Notes under the pieces: generated by a model
Databases searched by the model: none
The model's input: the letters and a program-made list of their open reading frames with translations, nothing else
What the model was told of the DNA's origin: nothing
Assembly: GCF_021538895.1 (NCBI RefSeq)
Contig: NZ_JADDRL010000023.1
Span: forward strand, 1-64,000
Length of the DNA: 64,000 nucleotides
Direction: 5' to 3'
From: Streptomyces olivochromogenes
Lineage (GTDB): Bacteria; Actinomycetota; Actinomycetes; Streptomycetales; Streptomycetaceae
Position numbers and translations under genes: made by a program
Shown here: piece after piece, positions 23,816 through 32,604 of the stretch
How positions within the stretch are numbered: the stretch's first letter is position 1
Layout: each line of letters opens with the position of its first letter

Positions 23816-25930
23816 TCAGGCTGCCGCGTGGCGGCGCGGGCGATGGCGGGAGGCGACGGTTGCGGTCAGGGCCTCGATGGCGTCGACGGTCGCGGTGCTC
23901 AGGCGGACGGCGCGGCTGGTCGTGACGCTGCCGTCGCCGTCGGACGTCTGGGCCAGCAGGCCGCAGCGGGCGGTGAAGGAGTCGTAGACCGACCGCAACG
24001 CCCCTGGGGCCACGGTCTCGGCTCCGGCGGCCGCGCGGGCCAGGGCGGTGAGATGTTCGTGCAGCGGATCGACCAGCTCGGTCAGCTCCGGCACGGTGTC
24101 CTGCGGGGTACGCGGCAAGTGCTCGCCCAGCAGGGTGGCGCATCCGGCGACCGTCGACACCTGAGTCCTGATCTGCTCCAACTGCGCGGTCGACCAAAGG
24201 CCGCGGTGCTCTGCCGGTTCGGCGTGCGACTGTTCCACCGCCGCCTCCAGGTGCTCCCTGACCTGCCGTGACCGTGCCCGCAGTGCGTCGACGGCCGCCT
24301 GGTCGGTGGCCCCGACGTCGGCATAGCCGGTCAGCAGCTCGGGCAGCAGCCGGTCCTGCACCCGCAGCCACTCCGCGAGCAGGCCGGGCACCCGCCGGGT
24401 GGACCAGGTCGGCCAGAGCAGGAAGATGAGTACGGCGATGGCGGCGCCGACCACCGTGTCGGCGGCGCGCGCCCATGCCGTGGGCCCGGGCAGCCCGCCG
24501 ATGTGGTGGATCAGGAAGACGATCCAGGTGGTCAGCCAGAAGTTGAGCATCAGCTGCCCGGTCCGCAGGGTCACGAACGCCGCCGCCGCGAGCACCACCG
24601 ACAGGACCGCGAGGCCCGCGGGCGACCAGTCCGGCAGGGAAAGCACCCAGGCGAAGAGGCCGCCCAGTACGGCCCCGGCCGCTCGTCCCCAGGCGCGGGC
24701 GAGGGTGTGTCCGTACTCGGGGAAGAGCACCAGCATGGTGGTCAGGGCCACCCAGAAGCCGTGCGCGGAGATGCCCAGACCGCCCCACCCGCCGATCGAG
24801 CGGCCGATGACCTCGGCGGCCACCACGCCCACGGCGAGCCGCACCGCATGGCGGAAGATCGGCGACTGGGGATGCAGCTGCGCCCGGATACGCCGGGCGG
24901 TGCGTGCCACGGAGGGGGTGCCCGTGTACAGACCCGGCACCTCGGTGTGGGGTTCCAGTACGTCGCCGAGGCGGTCGTCGGTCGAGCGCCGGGCCAGCTG
25001 CTGGGCCGAGTGCAGGCGCGCGGCCAGGTCATGCGGGCCGCGCACCGACGAGGCGGCCGCCCACGACTCCAGGAGGGTCCAGACCTCGTCGGGTGTACGG
25101 GCCTCGCGGCCGGAGGCGACCGTACGGGAGATGTTGCCCAGCACCTGCGCGGTGGCGGCCGCTGCCTCCTGGTCCCCGGCCGTTGTCGCCGCTGGTGCCG
25201 TCAGCCGCACGGTGTGCAGCGCGCGGCGGATGCGCTCTGCCTCGCCCAGCAGTCCGAACAGGGCCGCTGCCGCCGGCCGACTGAACTGCGGCAACAGGTC
25301 CAGGGCCTGCCGGGCCGCCGTGAACGGGGCGGACCCGCCCAGCGCGGCGGAGTCCGCCGCCGAAGCCTCGGCGAGCGAGCGGTACAGGGCCGCGAGGGCG
25401 CGGCGCTGGGCGGCGAACCGCGGACCGTACGGCGGGAGCAGTTGCACCACGACGACGAGTCCTGTCCCGACCGCGATCCACCCGGCCATCATCAGGCCCG
25501 TGCTCACGTCGGGAGCGAGGTCAGCCGTGATCATCAGCCCGATGACCGCGAGGCAGGCCCGAATGCCGGGCGCGATGCCCAGCGTCCGCCACAGCCCGGT
25601 GGCGAACGCCGCGACCGCGAGCAGCAGCAGGAACACCCAGGTGGTGCCGTGCACCAGGGCCCCGAGCACCGCCATCGCACTGAAGGCCGCGGCCATCGCG
25701 AGCGCGTTCACCACAGGATGCCGCAGCGGGCTCAGCAGCGTCCCGATGCCGCAGATGAAGGCACCTACGCTGGCCATGGCCCCGGCCACCGGGTCGTCCA
25801 GCAGCAGGCCGAGGATCGTCGCGAGCAGCACGCCCAGTACGGCCCGCGCGATGGCCGACGGGGCGGCGAATGCCCGCTGGATGCGCAGCCCGTCCCGTCC
25901 GATCGTGATCAGCGACGACCACCAGCGCAT
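23816..25930 (-). CDS. FUSC-family membrane protein, putative aromatic acid/compound exporter
   Basis: 704-aa protein with two blocks of hydrophobic helices (about 25-160 and 355-490), each followed by a soluble alpha-helical region, the duplicated layout of FUSC/YccS/AaeB-type exporters. The first block has VGAFICGIGTLLSPLRHP and the second the GFWVALTTMLVLFPEYGHTLARAWGRAAGAVLGG segment typical of the family. It probably forms an efflux channel for aromatic or fusaric-acid-like compounds. Single gene; no periplasmic adaptor is present, as expected in an actinobacterium. Confidence 0.85.
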   Translation of the reverse strand: MRWWSSLITIGRDGLRIQRAFAAPSAIARAVLGVLLATILGLLLDDPVAGAMASVGAFICGIGTLLSPLRHPVVNALAMAAAFSAMAVLGALVHGTTWVFLLLLAVAAFATGLWRTLGIAPGIRACLAVIGLMITADLAPDVSTGLMMAGWIAVGTGLVVVVQLLPPYGPRFAAQRRALAALYRSLAEASAADSAALGGSAPFTAARQALDLLPQFSRPAAAALFGLLGEAERIRRALHTVRLTAPAATTAGDQEAAAATAQVLGNISRTVASGREARTPDEVWTLLESWAAASSVRGPHDLAARLHSAQQLARRSTDDRLGDVLEPHTEVPGLYTGTPSVARTARRIRAQLHPQSPIFRHAVRLAVGVVAAEVIGRSIGGWGGLGISAHGFWVALTTMLVLFPEYGHTLARAWGRAAGAVLGGLFAWVLSLPDWSPAGLAVLSVVLAAAAFVTLRTGQLMLNFWLTTWIVFLIHHIGGLPGPTAWARAADTVVGAAIAVLIFLLWPTWSTRRVPGLLAEWLRVQDRLLPELLTGYADVGATDQAAVDALRARSRQVREHLEAAVEQSHAEPAEHRGLWSTAQLEQIRTQVSTVAGCATLLGEHLPRTPQDTVPELTELVDPLHEHLTALARAAAGAETVAPGALRSVYDSFTARCGLLAQTSDGDGSVTTSRAVRLSTATVDAIEALTATVASRHRPRRHAAA

Positions 25931-26438
25931 GTCCGGGCCTCCTTAGCGGCACGGTGGCACGGCGGCGCGAGAGCACCGCTCTCCATCTTCTGCCGGCCCG
26001 GGCGCGGCTGCCACGCCGGCGACAGCAGCGGGCCCGGCAGCTCCCGCGCCGAAGAGGCGACGGGCTCGGTCCGCGGTCGGCTCCGGCTTCGCTGTCGCGG
26101 GCGTCGTGCGCGGTGGCGCCGGCCGGTGAGGGGTTGGCGGGTTCCGGCAGCTTGCTCATGCGCGGCGAGCGCCAGGACGCCGGGGCGCGAGACGCCCTGC
26201 GCGCCCGCTGAGTGCGTCCCGGGCACCCTGGTCGACCTCTTACAGCCTCTGCCTGCGCACGGCACGGTTACGGGTGGCTACGCCAAGCAACGCGCAGGCA
26301 ATGGGGCAACTCGTACTGCAGGGTCGGATGGGTGTCCTCGCTCATGCCGACGCTCAGCACAAGGGGCACACTCCCAGAACATCGCGATGTTCTGCACCTA
26401 CCTCAAGCAGAAGCCTTCGCGGCCAAGCCCAAGGCGAC
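25931..26438. other. 508-bp intergenic region with a 20-bp perfect palindrome
   Basis: No supported gene. At 26375-26394 lies CAGAACATCGCGATGTTCTG, a perfect 20-bp palindrome without a loop, so more likely a protein-binding site than a terminator. It is 45 bp past the end of the 26439 gene and 445 bp before the FUSC start. Confidence 0.6.
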
Positions 26439-26855
26439 TCAAGGTGCAGACGTGCGCGTCTTTGCCGGTCCGAAGTCCGCGGTCAGCCGCTCCAGCTCGT
26501 GTACGGCGGCGCGGACGTCGTATGTCCGCAGGACGGGCTTGCGCAGCCAGTCCTGCGGCCAGACGTCCCAGACCCAGTACTCCGGCCTGCGGTCTGGGCT
26601 TTCGTAGTCGTCGTATCGGTACAGGAGGCATGGGTCCAGGATGTCGACGTCTCCGCCGGCGAAGTCGAAGGCCCTTGCGAGGCGCAGGGAGTTGTGGCTG
26701 GAGAAGGGAAGGAAGCGCACGAGCGTGCTGGCCTTGGCCATCCGCCAGAGCAGCTCCTCGACAGGTGGCACCCACGAGTTGATGCGCCGGAGATGATCGT
26801 CGCTCTCCGGCGCATACCGAATGCGTGCATCCCACTCGGGATCCGGTTCCGTCAC
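26439..26855 (-). CDS. hypothetical protein, Trp/Asp-rich
   Basis: 138-aa soluble protein starting at GTG 26853-26855. It contains the patterns INSWVPPVEELLWRMAKAS and YWVWDVWPQDWLRKP and a C-terminal helix. No known motif was recognised. Coding is supported by consistent G/C third positions and amino-acid composition, but the family is not known to me. Divergent from the PH-like pseudogene. Confidence 0.6.
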   Translation of the reverse strand: MTEPDPEWDARIRYAPESDDHLRRINSWVPPVEELLWRMAKASTLVRFLPFSSHNSLRLARAFDFAGGDVDILDPCLLYRYDDYESPDRRPEYWVWDVWPQDWLRKPVLRTYDVRAAVHELERLTADFGPAKTRTSAP

Positions 26856-26928
26856 GTGACCAGTGTGGCCGCCTGCCCGCGAACCTGGAACTGCCCCGGG
26901 CCCCTGCCGGCGCCAATCCGCGGACCGA

Positions 26929-27330
26929 ATGCGGAACCCGCCGATTGCGGAGCCCGCCGACCTGCGCGAGTCGGCCCCGTGGACGCAGGGGCCGTATGGA
27001 TTCCACGACCCACCATCGGTCAAGCGCCGGGTGCTGACCACGGCGCTGGTCGGTGCCCTCACCGCAGGGACGGTCATCGCCACCGTCCAACCGCGCCCGA
27101 CGTATTGGGCGCTCACGGACCGTCGACTGCTGTTCGTCGACGCCAGGACCGCGACGGGCCGACCTGGCAAGCTCCTCATGGCCCTGCCGCGCGAGTTGAT
27201 GTCCCTCACCCCGATGAGGAAGGCATTGCTGGGTCTGGGAATGCAGACGTCCTCACTGTTCAAGGGCTGGAGCAGGACCTGAAGCTCACCTTTCCCCCTG
27301 CCTGCAGGGCCGCTCGTAGGACCTCGCCTC
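26929..27330 (+). pseudogene. frameshifted PH-like (TGRPGK) small protein
   Basis: Frame 1 (26929-27240) encodes a short hydrophobic helix and then YWALTDRRLLFVD...TGRPGKLLMALPRELM, the pattern of Streptomyces bacterial-PH-like proteins. The expected ending (VQGLEQDLKLTFPPACRAARR) continues in the frame one base back from about 27240. A single frame change around 27230-27245, next to GGG runs, therefore splits the gene. As written, the ORF ends at 27282 after 117 codons. Real decay and sequencing error are both possible. Confidence 0.6.
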
Positions 27331-27453
27331 CCGTATCGCTCTCGCGGCCTGACCCACCGCCGCGAGGCGGGTCCTTATGGCGGGCGCTGCCGGCGGCCTC
27401 GGCTCGTTGCATGGCGGTTGCCATGCTGATGCCGAGGCCGGAGGGGAGGCGTG

Positions 27454-29046
27454 TCAGAAGCTGGGCGCTCCAGGAGTGCGCTGCGGTGTCGGGACGATGC
27501 CCTGGTTCACGCGGGGGCTCTGGCGACCGGACGTCGTGCAGGTGACGTCCTGCGCCGGGAGCTTTCCGCTGCTCAGGTACGCGTTGATGGTGCGGTTGGC
27601 GCAGAAGCGCGGGTCTCCGGAGTAGACGCCGTGGCCCTCGCCACCCTTGACGTACACCATGCGCGAGCCCTTCAGGGCGTGGTGCATGCCCAGGCCGCTG
27701 GTCAGGGGCGTCTGGGAGTCCCACTGGTTCTGGACGGTGAGCAGGCCGACGTTGTTGTCCACCTTGGTGACCGGCTCGACCGGCTTGTCCCAGAACGCGC
27801 AGGGCGTGATGTTGGAGCCGAAGTCGCCGTAGATCGGGTACTTGGCCTTGTCCCGGATCGCGTCACGCCGGTACTGCTCGACGTCGTGCGGCCAGGCGGC
27901 GGTGTCACCGCAGACGACGGTCCAGAAGGCGGCGGAGCCGTTGTCGGCGGGCGGCTGGGCGGCGGAAGCCACGGAACGGCGCGGTACCGGCCGGCTGTCC
28001 GATGTGAGGGAGCGGTGGGAGATCCGGTGACCGTCGGCGGCCCTCTTGAAGTCGACGACCGACTCGGCGGCAGTCTGGGGGCTGAAGAACTGTTGGCGCA
28101 GGGTGGCACGGATGTCGTCCCCGGTGAGCTTGTCGCCACCGACGTCGATGGGAGTGCGGTCGGCCCGGGCGATCAGGTCCCAGAACGTCTTCTTCACCTT
28201 GGCGGCCGTGTTGCCGAGTTTGTAGGTGCGGTGGCGCTCCGCGGTCCACTTCGTCCAGCGGGTGAAGGCCGGTTCGGTGCCCTCCGCCCAGACCTGGATC
28301 ATGCCGCGCCAGATGCGTGCGGGGTCGACCGCGCTGTCCAGCACGAAGCGATCGGTCCGCTCGGGGAACATCTGCGCGTAGACGGCGCCAAGGTACGTGC
28401 CGTAGGAGTAGCCAAGGTAGGAGATCTTCTTCTCGCCCAGAACAGCGCGAATGACGTCCATGTCGCGGGCCGTGTTGCGGGTGGTGAAGTACGGCAGCTT
28501 GTCGCCGTACTTGGCACGGCACTTGTCGGCCACGGTACGGGCCCACTTGACGTCACGGCTGAACGTTGCGGGCCTGTAGGGGTGTTCGATGTTCTCCTGC
28601 GCGGCGGTGAGACCGCACGTGAGCGGGCTGCTGGTCCCCACGCCGCGCGGATCGAACCCGATGAGGTCGTACTGCTCACGGACCTTCTTGGGGATCGTGT
28701 CCTTCATCATGGCCGGCATGTCCAGGCCTTCGCCGCCCGGACCACCGGGGTTGAGGAAGAGCGCGCCGTGCCGCTTGCCGGCGACACTGGTCCTCATGCG
28801 GGAGATGGCCAGTTTGATCGTCTTGGCTTCCGGGTGGCTGTAGTCGAGCGGGACCTTGATCGTCGCGCACTGGAATGCGGCAGGCAGTGCCGCGTCGCAT
28901 CGGTGCCACGAGGGCTGCTGGTTCTCGAATCTCTGCAGCGGCGGTTCCGCCGCGGATGCCGGCGCCGGGGCGAGGGCGGGGATCAGAGTTGCCGTGATCC
29001 CCGCAGCGACCAAGGGCGCCATGCGTCCTATCCGCACGATGGCCAT
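27454..29046 (-). CDS. secreted alpha/beta hydrolase, tripeptidyl aminopeptidase (S33, TAP-like) family
   Basis: 530-aa exported peptidase. The signal peptide covers residues 1-33 (PAPASAA). The catalytic serine is S214 in GYSYGT; the oxyanion loop is NPGGPGGEG (99-107); Asp is in the QNQWDSQTPL segment and His in GGEGHGVY of the TAP-like C-terminal domain. It removes N-terminal di/tripeptides from extracellular peptides in characterised Streptomyces relatives (Tap, SlpD/E). ATG at 29046; ATG at residue 9 is possible. Stand-alone. Confidence 0.9.
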   Translation of the reverse strand: MAIVRIGRMAPLVAAGITATLIPALAPAPASAAEPPLQRFENQQPSWHRCDAALPAAFQCATIKVPLDYSHPEAKTIKLAISRMRTSVAGKRHGALFLNPGGPGGEGLDMPAMMKDTIPKKVREQYDLIGFDPRGVGTSSPLTCGLTAAQENIEHPYRPATFSRDVKWARTVADKCRAKYGDKLPYFTTRNTARDMDVIRAVLGEKKISYLGYSYGTYLGAVYAQMFPERTDRFVLDSAVDPARIWRGMIQVWAEGTEPAFTRWTKWTAERHRTYKLGNTAAKVKKTFWDLIARADRTPIDVGGDKLTGDDIRATLRQQFFSPQTAAESVVDFKRAADGHRISHRSLTSDSRPVPRRSVASAAQPPADNGSAAFWTVVCGDTAAWPHDVEQYRRDAIRDKAKYPIYGDFGSNITPCAFWDKPVEPVTKVDNNVGLLTVQNQWDSQTPLTSGLGMHHALKGSRMVYVKGGEGHGVYSGDPRFCANRTINAYLSSGKLPAQDVTCTTSGRQSPRVNQGIVPTPQRTPGAPSF

Positions 29047-29268
29047 ACCTTTCTATCAACTTCCGTGACAGCACGACGATTTCGTGGCGGTGGTAGCGGG
29101 CGAATCCATCCGAAGGGCAATTCCGCTACGACTCCAGGCGTAGTCAGAAATGGACGTGCGGATGACAACCCGGACGGGCCGATCACCATCCGCACCGTCC
29201 GAACGCGGTGGGAGGATTGGCGGGTTGCAAGGCATGTAGAGCCCGCCAGGAAACGGACGGACGCCGCA

Positions 29269-29682
29269 ATGGGAGGCACGGTGCGACGCAGGACAGCCGC
29301 GGTCGAGGGTCAACACGGTTCGGAGTGGGGCTGGTTCCTCGCGTGGATCGCGGTCGGCGGGTGTCTCGCCCTGGGACTGGCCGCCCTGTTGTCGGTGGGT
29401 GTGGTCCTGATCGTCCTGGCCGCGGCCGTCGGCGTGTTCCTGCTCCGCAAGGGGCACAGGAACGCCGTCGTCGGGGGCGTCGCGGGCCTGGGCCTGCCCC
29501 TCTTCTACCTCGGCTACCTGAACCGGGGCGGCCCCGGGACCGTCTGTTACGCGACGGCAGGCGAGCGCACCTGCACCGACGAGTTCGCACCGGTGCCCTT
29601 CCTCGTCGTCGGCGCGCTCCTGTTCGCCGCCGGGTTCGCAGTCTTCCTGGTTCTCGATCACCGGCACCGGCGAACGAGCTGA
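29269..29682 (+). CDS. small integral membrane protein
   Basis: 137-aa protein with a basic N-terminus and three or four hydrophobic segments (about 22-58, 66-82 and 105-132). A short extracytoplasmic loop carries two cysteines (TVCYATAGERTCTDEF) that could form a disulfide. ATG 29269 or the in-frame GTG 29281 (GGGAGG 4 nt upstream) may be the start. No family recognised. Confidence 0.65.
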   Translation: MGGTVRRRTAAVEGQHGSEWGWFLAWIAVGGCLALGLAALLSVGVVLIVLAAAVGVFLLRKGHRNAVVGGVAGLGLPLFYLGYLNRGGPGTVCYATAGERTCTDEFAPVPFLVVGALLFAAGFAVFLVLDHRHRRTS

Positions 29683-29737
29683 TGACTCCGCCGCACGCCA
29701 GGAAGGGGACGGCGGCCGATGGACCGTGCCTTTCGGA

Positions 29738-31342
29738 TCAGGCCGGCTCAGCGGTCCACGGCCAGGCAGCCTCTCGGCCGGCCTCGATGAGGCCGACCAT
29801 CCGGAACGCGGCGTCCGTGAGTCCGCCGAAGGTGTGCCGGTGAGGGCCCGTGGGGCCGTGGGCGGGCCGGTACCCCGCCAGGTTCCACGTGTAGACAGGG
29901 ATGTCGGCCGGGACCGATTCGGCCGGCCCGCGTGGGTCGCCGTAGGGGGCGGCCTGCTCATCAGTGACGATCAGGACCCGGTCGTGCTCCCGGTAGTGGG
30001 TGCGCACCGCCTTCGCGGTGTACGTGCCTCCGAGACTGTGGAACCGTTTCAGCACGTCGAGCACCGGCTCGTCCCGCTCGAACGGCACCACTCTGTTGTT
30101 CCACCCGAACTCCACCAGATCCGCCTGCTCGGCACGCATGGCGAGCGCGGTGCCGAACACGGCCGCCGCGTCTGCCCGGGTCAGCTTGGACCGCTCGGAG
30201 ACGGTGTCCCAGAACATGGAGTCGGACCGGTCCACCAGGATCAGGGTCCGGCCCGGCAGGGGCGGTACGCTGGCCAGGGAGTGGCCCAGTGCCCCTTCCA
30301 GCGCTGCTGCCCAGCGCTCCGACGGCGCGTGCTGGTGGGCGGCCAGGTAGCGGAAGGGGAACTGCCGGGACCGGGCGACCTCGGAGGCGTCGGAAAGCCG
30401 TGCGGCGACCCGGGCAGCGGCGTCGTCCGAGACACCCGCCTCGTCGAAGTTCCGCAGATTCCGCAGGAGGGCCATCGGGCCCATCGTGGGGATCACGGCT
30501 TCCCAGACGGCGGCGTCCATCGGTCCGTGCAGCCAGCCCGCCAGGGCCTCCCACGTCATGCCCGCCGCGGCCAGTCGCTCGGGGCCGTCCGGACCGGTCA
30601 CCACCGCCCGCCGCTCGTCCGCGGCCGAATCCATGAGCGCCCGATGGGCGGTCAGTAGGCGGTCGGAGGTCGGCGGAACCGCCCGTTCTGGGTGGTGGGC
30701 GCGGTCCAGGGCGTACCGGAAGAGTGCGCCCTGCCAAGGCTTGTCCGGGGCAGGGGAGGCGTGCACCAGGTTCAGCACGTCGCCGAAGCGGAAGCCCTTG
30801 GACGCGGTGTCGTACTTGAGCAGGGATCGGGACGTGTACAGCCGGCGTACGCCGTCGGCGACGCCCCGCTTCACGGGCTGCGGTACGTTCCGCCCGTACA
30901 CCGAGATCCAGTGGGCGAGCAGTTCACCGGGCTCGTCGGCGCGCTGGAGCACCGAGTCGATCACGGACCGGTTGGACGGGCCTCTGGACGCCCCGGCCGC
31001 AAGCCGGGCCCGCACGTACGCGGCGGCGCCCACCAGGGACGCCGTGCGCATATTGCCCTCGCCGCGCAGCCAGCGCAGCAGGCCGGCCGTCCACACAGGG
31101 TCCTGGACAGCGAGTTCACCGACGAGACGGGTGTACCGGTCGTCCCGTTCCTCACCGCTCTCGTAAAAGGTGCCCTGGGAGACGAAGTTGCCGACCGCAA
31201 GGAGGAAGAGTTCCTCGCGGGGCTCCCGGACGAAGGCGGGGCCGCCTTCGTAGGTACGGAAGTCAGGCTTGGCGGGCCCGTGATGCGGCCGCGGTGCGGG
31301 CAGAGAGCGGGCGGCCGCCGAAACGTGCGGGGCCACGAGCAT
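29738..31342 (-). CDS. TROVE domain protein (Ro60/Rsr-like) with vWA domain
   Basis: 534-aa bacterial orthologue of the Ro60 autoantigen. The TROVE HEAT-like ring spans about residues 30-345 (REELFLLAVGNFVSQGTFYE, GLLRWLRGEGNMRTASLVGAAAYV, KGFRFGDVLNLVHASP). A von Willebrand A domain follows with MIDAS motif D-R-S-D-S (in LVDRSDSM). Known bacterial homologues bind Y RNAs and act in RNA quality control with PNPase. The ATG at 31340-31342 is the only common start after an in-frame TGA at about 31400, but its ribosome site is weak. The usual N-terminus of homologues is not clearly present. Confidence 0.9.
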   Translation of the reverse strand: MLVAPHVSAAARSLPAPRPHHGPAKPDFRTYEGGPAFVREPREELFLLAVGNFVSQGTFYESGEERDDRYTRLVGELAVQDPVWTAGLLRWLRGEGNMRTASLVGAAAYVRARLAAGASRGPSNRSVIDSVLQRADEPGELLAHWISVYGRNVPQPVKRGVADGVRRLYTSRSLLKYDTASKGFRFGDVLNLVHASPAPDKPWQGALFRYALDRAHHPERAVPPTSDRLLTAHRALMDSAADERRAVVTGPDGPERLAAAGMTWEALAGWLHGPMDAAVWEAVIPTMGPMALLRNLRNFDEAGVSDDAAARVAARLSDASEVARSRQFPFRYLAAHQHAPSERWAAALEGALGHSLASVPPLPGRTLILVDRSDSMFWDTVSERSKLTRADAAAVFGTALAMRAEQADLVEFGWNNRVVPFERDEPVLDVLKRFHSLGGTYTAKAVRTHYREHDRVLIVTDEQAAPYGDPRGPAESVPADIPVYTWNLAGYRPAHGPTGPHRHTFGGLTDAAFRMVGLIEAGREAAWPWTAEPA

Positions 31343-31776
31343 CTCGGACCAGATCTTGGAGACGCGTGGGGTGTGACGAGGCAGTGAATCCCCCCGGATT
31401 CAAAAGATTGGACGGCCCCGACCCAGAGGTCTGACGGGGCGAAGACGGCCGCGCCTGCCGAGATCAAAGAGGGCGGCGGCGTCACTTGGTTGTCAGAAGG
31501 AAGTAGCCGCAGCCGAGCGCATCGGAGGCGCGGTCGCGATGCCAACGTACAAGTACCAACGGGCCGCACACCAACGAATTACGCGGGCCCGTTCTCGGAG
31601 GTCATGCGTGTGATCGTCCGGCTGCTCCGCAGGAATTCACAGTGACTCTTCGTAGCGCATCGGATGCTTTCAGCCACCCCAGCCCCGGGCCGCCATTCGC
31701 ATGCTGCGATAAACTGCGACAAAAGCATCCGGGCCAGTTGTCTTCCGTGGGTCCGTTCTCCCGTAGGTCGGTGTTC
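31343..31776. other. 434-bp intergenic region with several structured elements
   Basis: Between the divergent TROVE and molybdenum-hydroxylase genes. Visible elements: TGAATCC-CCCC-GGATTCA hairpin (31384-31401); GCCCCG (31415-31420) / CGGGGC (31435-31440) hairpin; and a 71-nt element bounded by a perfect 10-bp inverted repeat, CGGATGCTTT (31661-31670) and AAAGCATCCG (31722-31731), with TCGCA-TGC-TGCGA inside. No protein gene is supported. Confidence 0.6.
31661..31731. ncRNA. candidate structured RNA (Y-RNA-like or leader)
   Basis: Perfect 10-bp terminal stem closing a 51-nt interior that contains an internal 5-bp hairpin (31697-31709) and a CCCGGG palindrome. A closed terminal stem with a folded loop beside a Ro60 gene is what a bacterial Y RNA would look like, but conserved Y-RNA bases were not recognised. 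It could equally be a 5' leader of the FAD-subunit gene, 46 nt downstream. Confidence 0.3.
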
Positions 31777-32604
31777 ATGGACCTCAACACCATCACCGAA
31801 GTAATCCGGCGACCCTCCGAGCGGCCAGGTACGGAGTGGCACGAGGGCGACGCCTGGCTCGCAGGTGGGACGTGGCTCTATTCCGCGGAGCAGCCGGACC
31901 TGCGACGGCTGATCGACCTGACGGCGTTGCCGTGGGAGCCCCTCGTTGCGACGGACGAGGGGCTGGAGATCGGCGCCACGTGCACCATTCGCGACCTGTA
32001 CGCCTTCCCATGGCCCAAGGACTGGACCGCCGGAATTCTCTTCCGGAAGAGCTGTGAGGCATTCCTGTCCTCGTTCAAGGTCTGGAACGCGGCGACCGTC
32101 GGCGGAAACATCTGCATGTCCTTGCCGGCAGGCCCGATGATCACGTTGACGGTCGCGTTGGAGGCGCAGTACGAACTATGGGCGCCCGATGGCTCCGTGC
32201 GCTTTGTCGACGCACTTGATTTCGTCACGGGCGACCACCGCAACGTTCTCACTCCCGGGGAGATCCTTCGGCGCATCACCATTCCGAAGCACGCCCTGCG
32301 TAAGTGCACCGCGCACCGTCGCTTCACCCTGACCCGGCTCGGCCGTTCGACGGTGTTCCTCGTCGGCACCCAACGGCTGGGAGGGAGTGACCTGTTGCTC
32401 ACCATCACCGCCGGCACCACGCGGCCGGTCCGTATCGCCTTCGACTCCCTGCCCGATGTGCGAACCCTGCGACAGAGCATCGACGCCGTGCCGGCCGACG
32501 TCTGGTTCGCCGATCCCAACGGGACCCCTGATCACCGTCGGCATCTGACACGGCACTTCGCCGAGGAGATCTGCCGCGAACTCACGGCTGGGGACCTGGC
32601 ATGA
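31777..32604 (+). CDS. molybdenum hydroxylase FAD-binding subunit
   Basis: 275-aa FAD subunit of a xanthine-dehydrogenase-type enzyme; it passes electrons from the iron-sulfur clusters to an acceptor. The FAD motifs are AGGTW (29-33) and TVGGN (107-111). It is shorter than many XdhB/CoxM proteins and has a reduced C-terminal domain. ATG 31777 is chosen as the start of homology. The stop overlaps the start of the next gene (ATGA), so the subunits are coupled. Confidence 0.88.
   Translation: MDLNTITEVIRRPSERPGTEWHEGDAWLAGGTWLYSAEQPDLRRLIDLTALPWEPLVATDEGLEIGATCTIRDLYAFPWPKDWTAGILFRKSCEAFLSSFKVWNAATVGGNICMSLPAGPMITLTVALEAQYELWAPDGSVRFVDALDFVTGDHRNVLTPGEILRRITIPKHALRKCTAHRRFTLTRLGRSTVFLVGTQRLGGSDLLLTITAGTTRPVRIAFDSLPDVRTLRQSIDAVPADVWFADPNGTPDHRRHLTRHFAEEICRELTAGDLA

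Noticed and set aside
26375..26394. LexA/SOS box interpretation of the palindrome
   Set aside because: Spacing between GAAC and GTTC is 8, not 4, and no SOS gene is adjacent.
31340..31360. GGTCCGAG on the minus strand, like the 5' end of animal Y RNAs
   Set aside because: It lies at the TROVE start codon, has no matching 3' strand nearby, and short matches are expected by chance.
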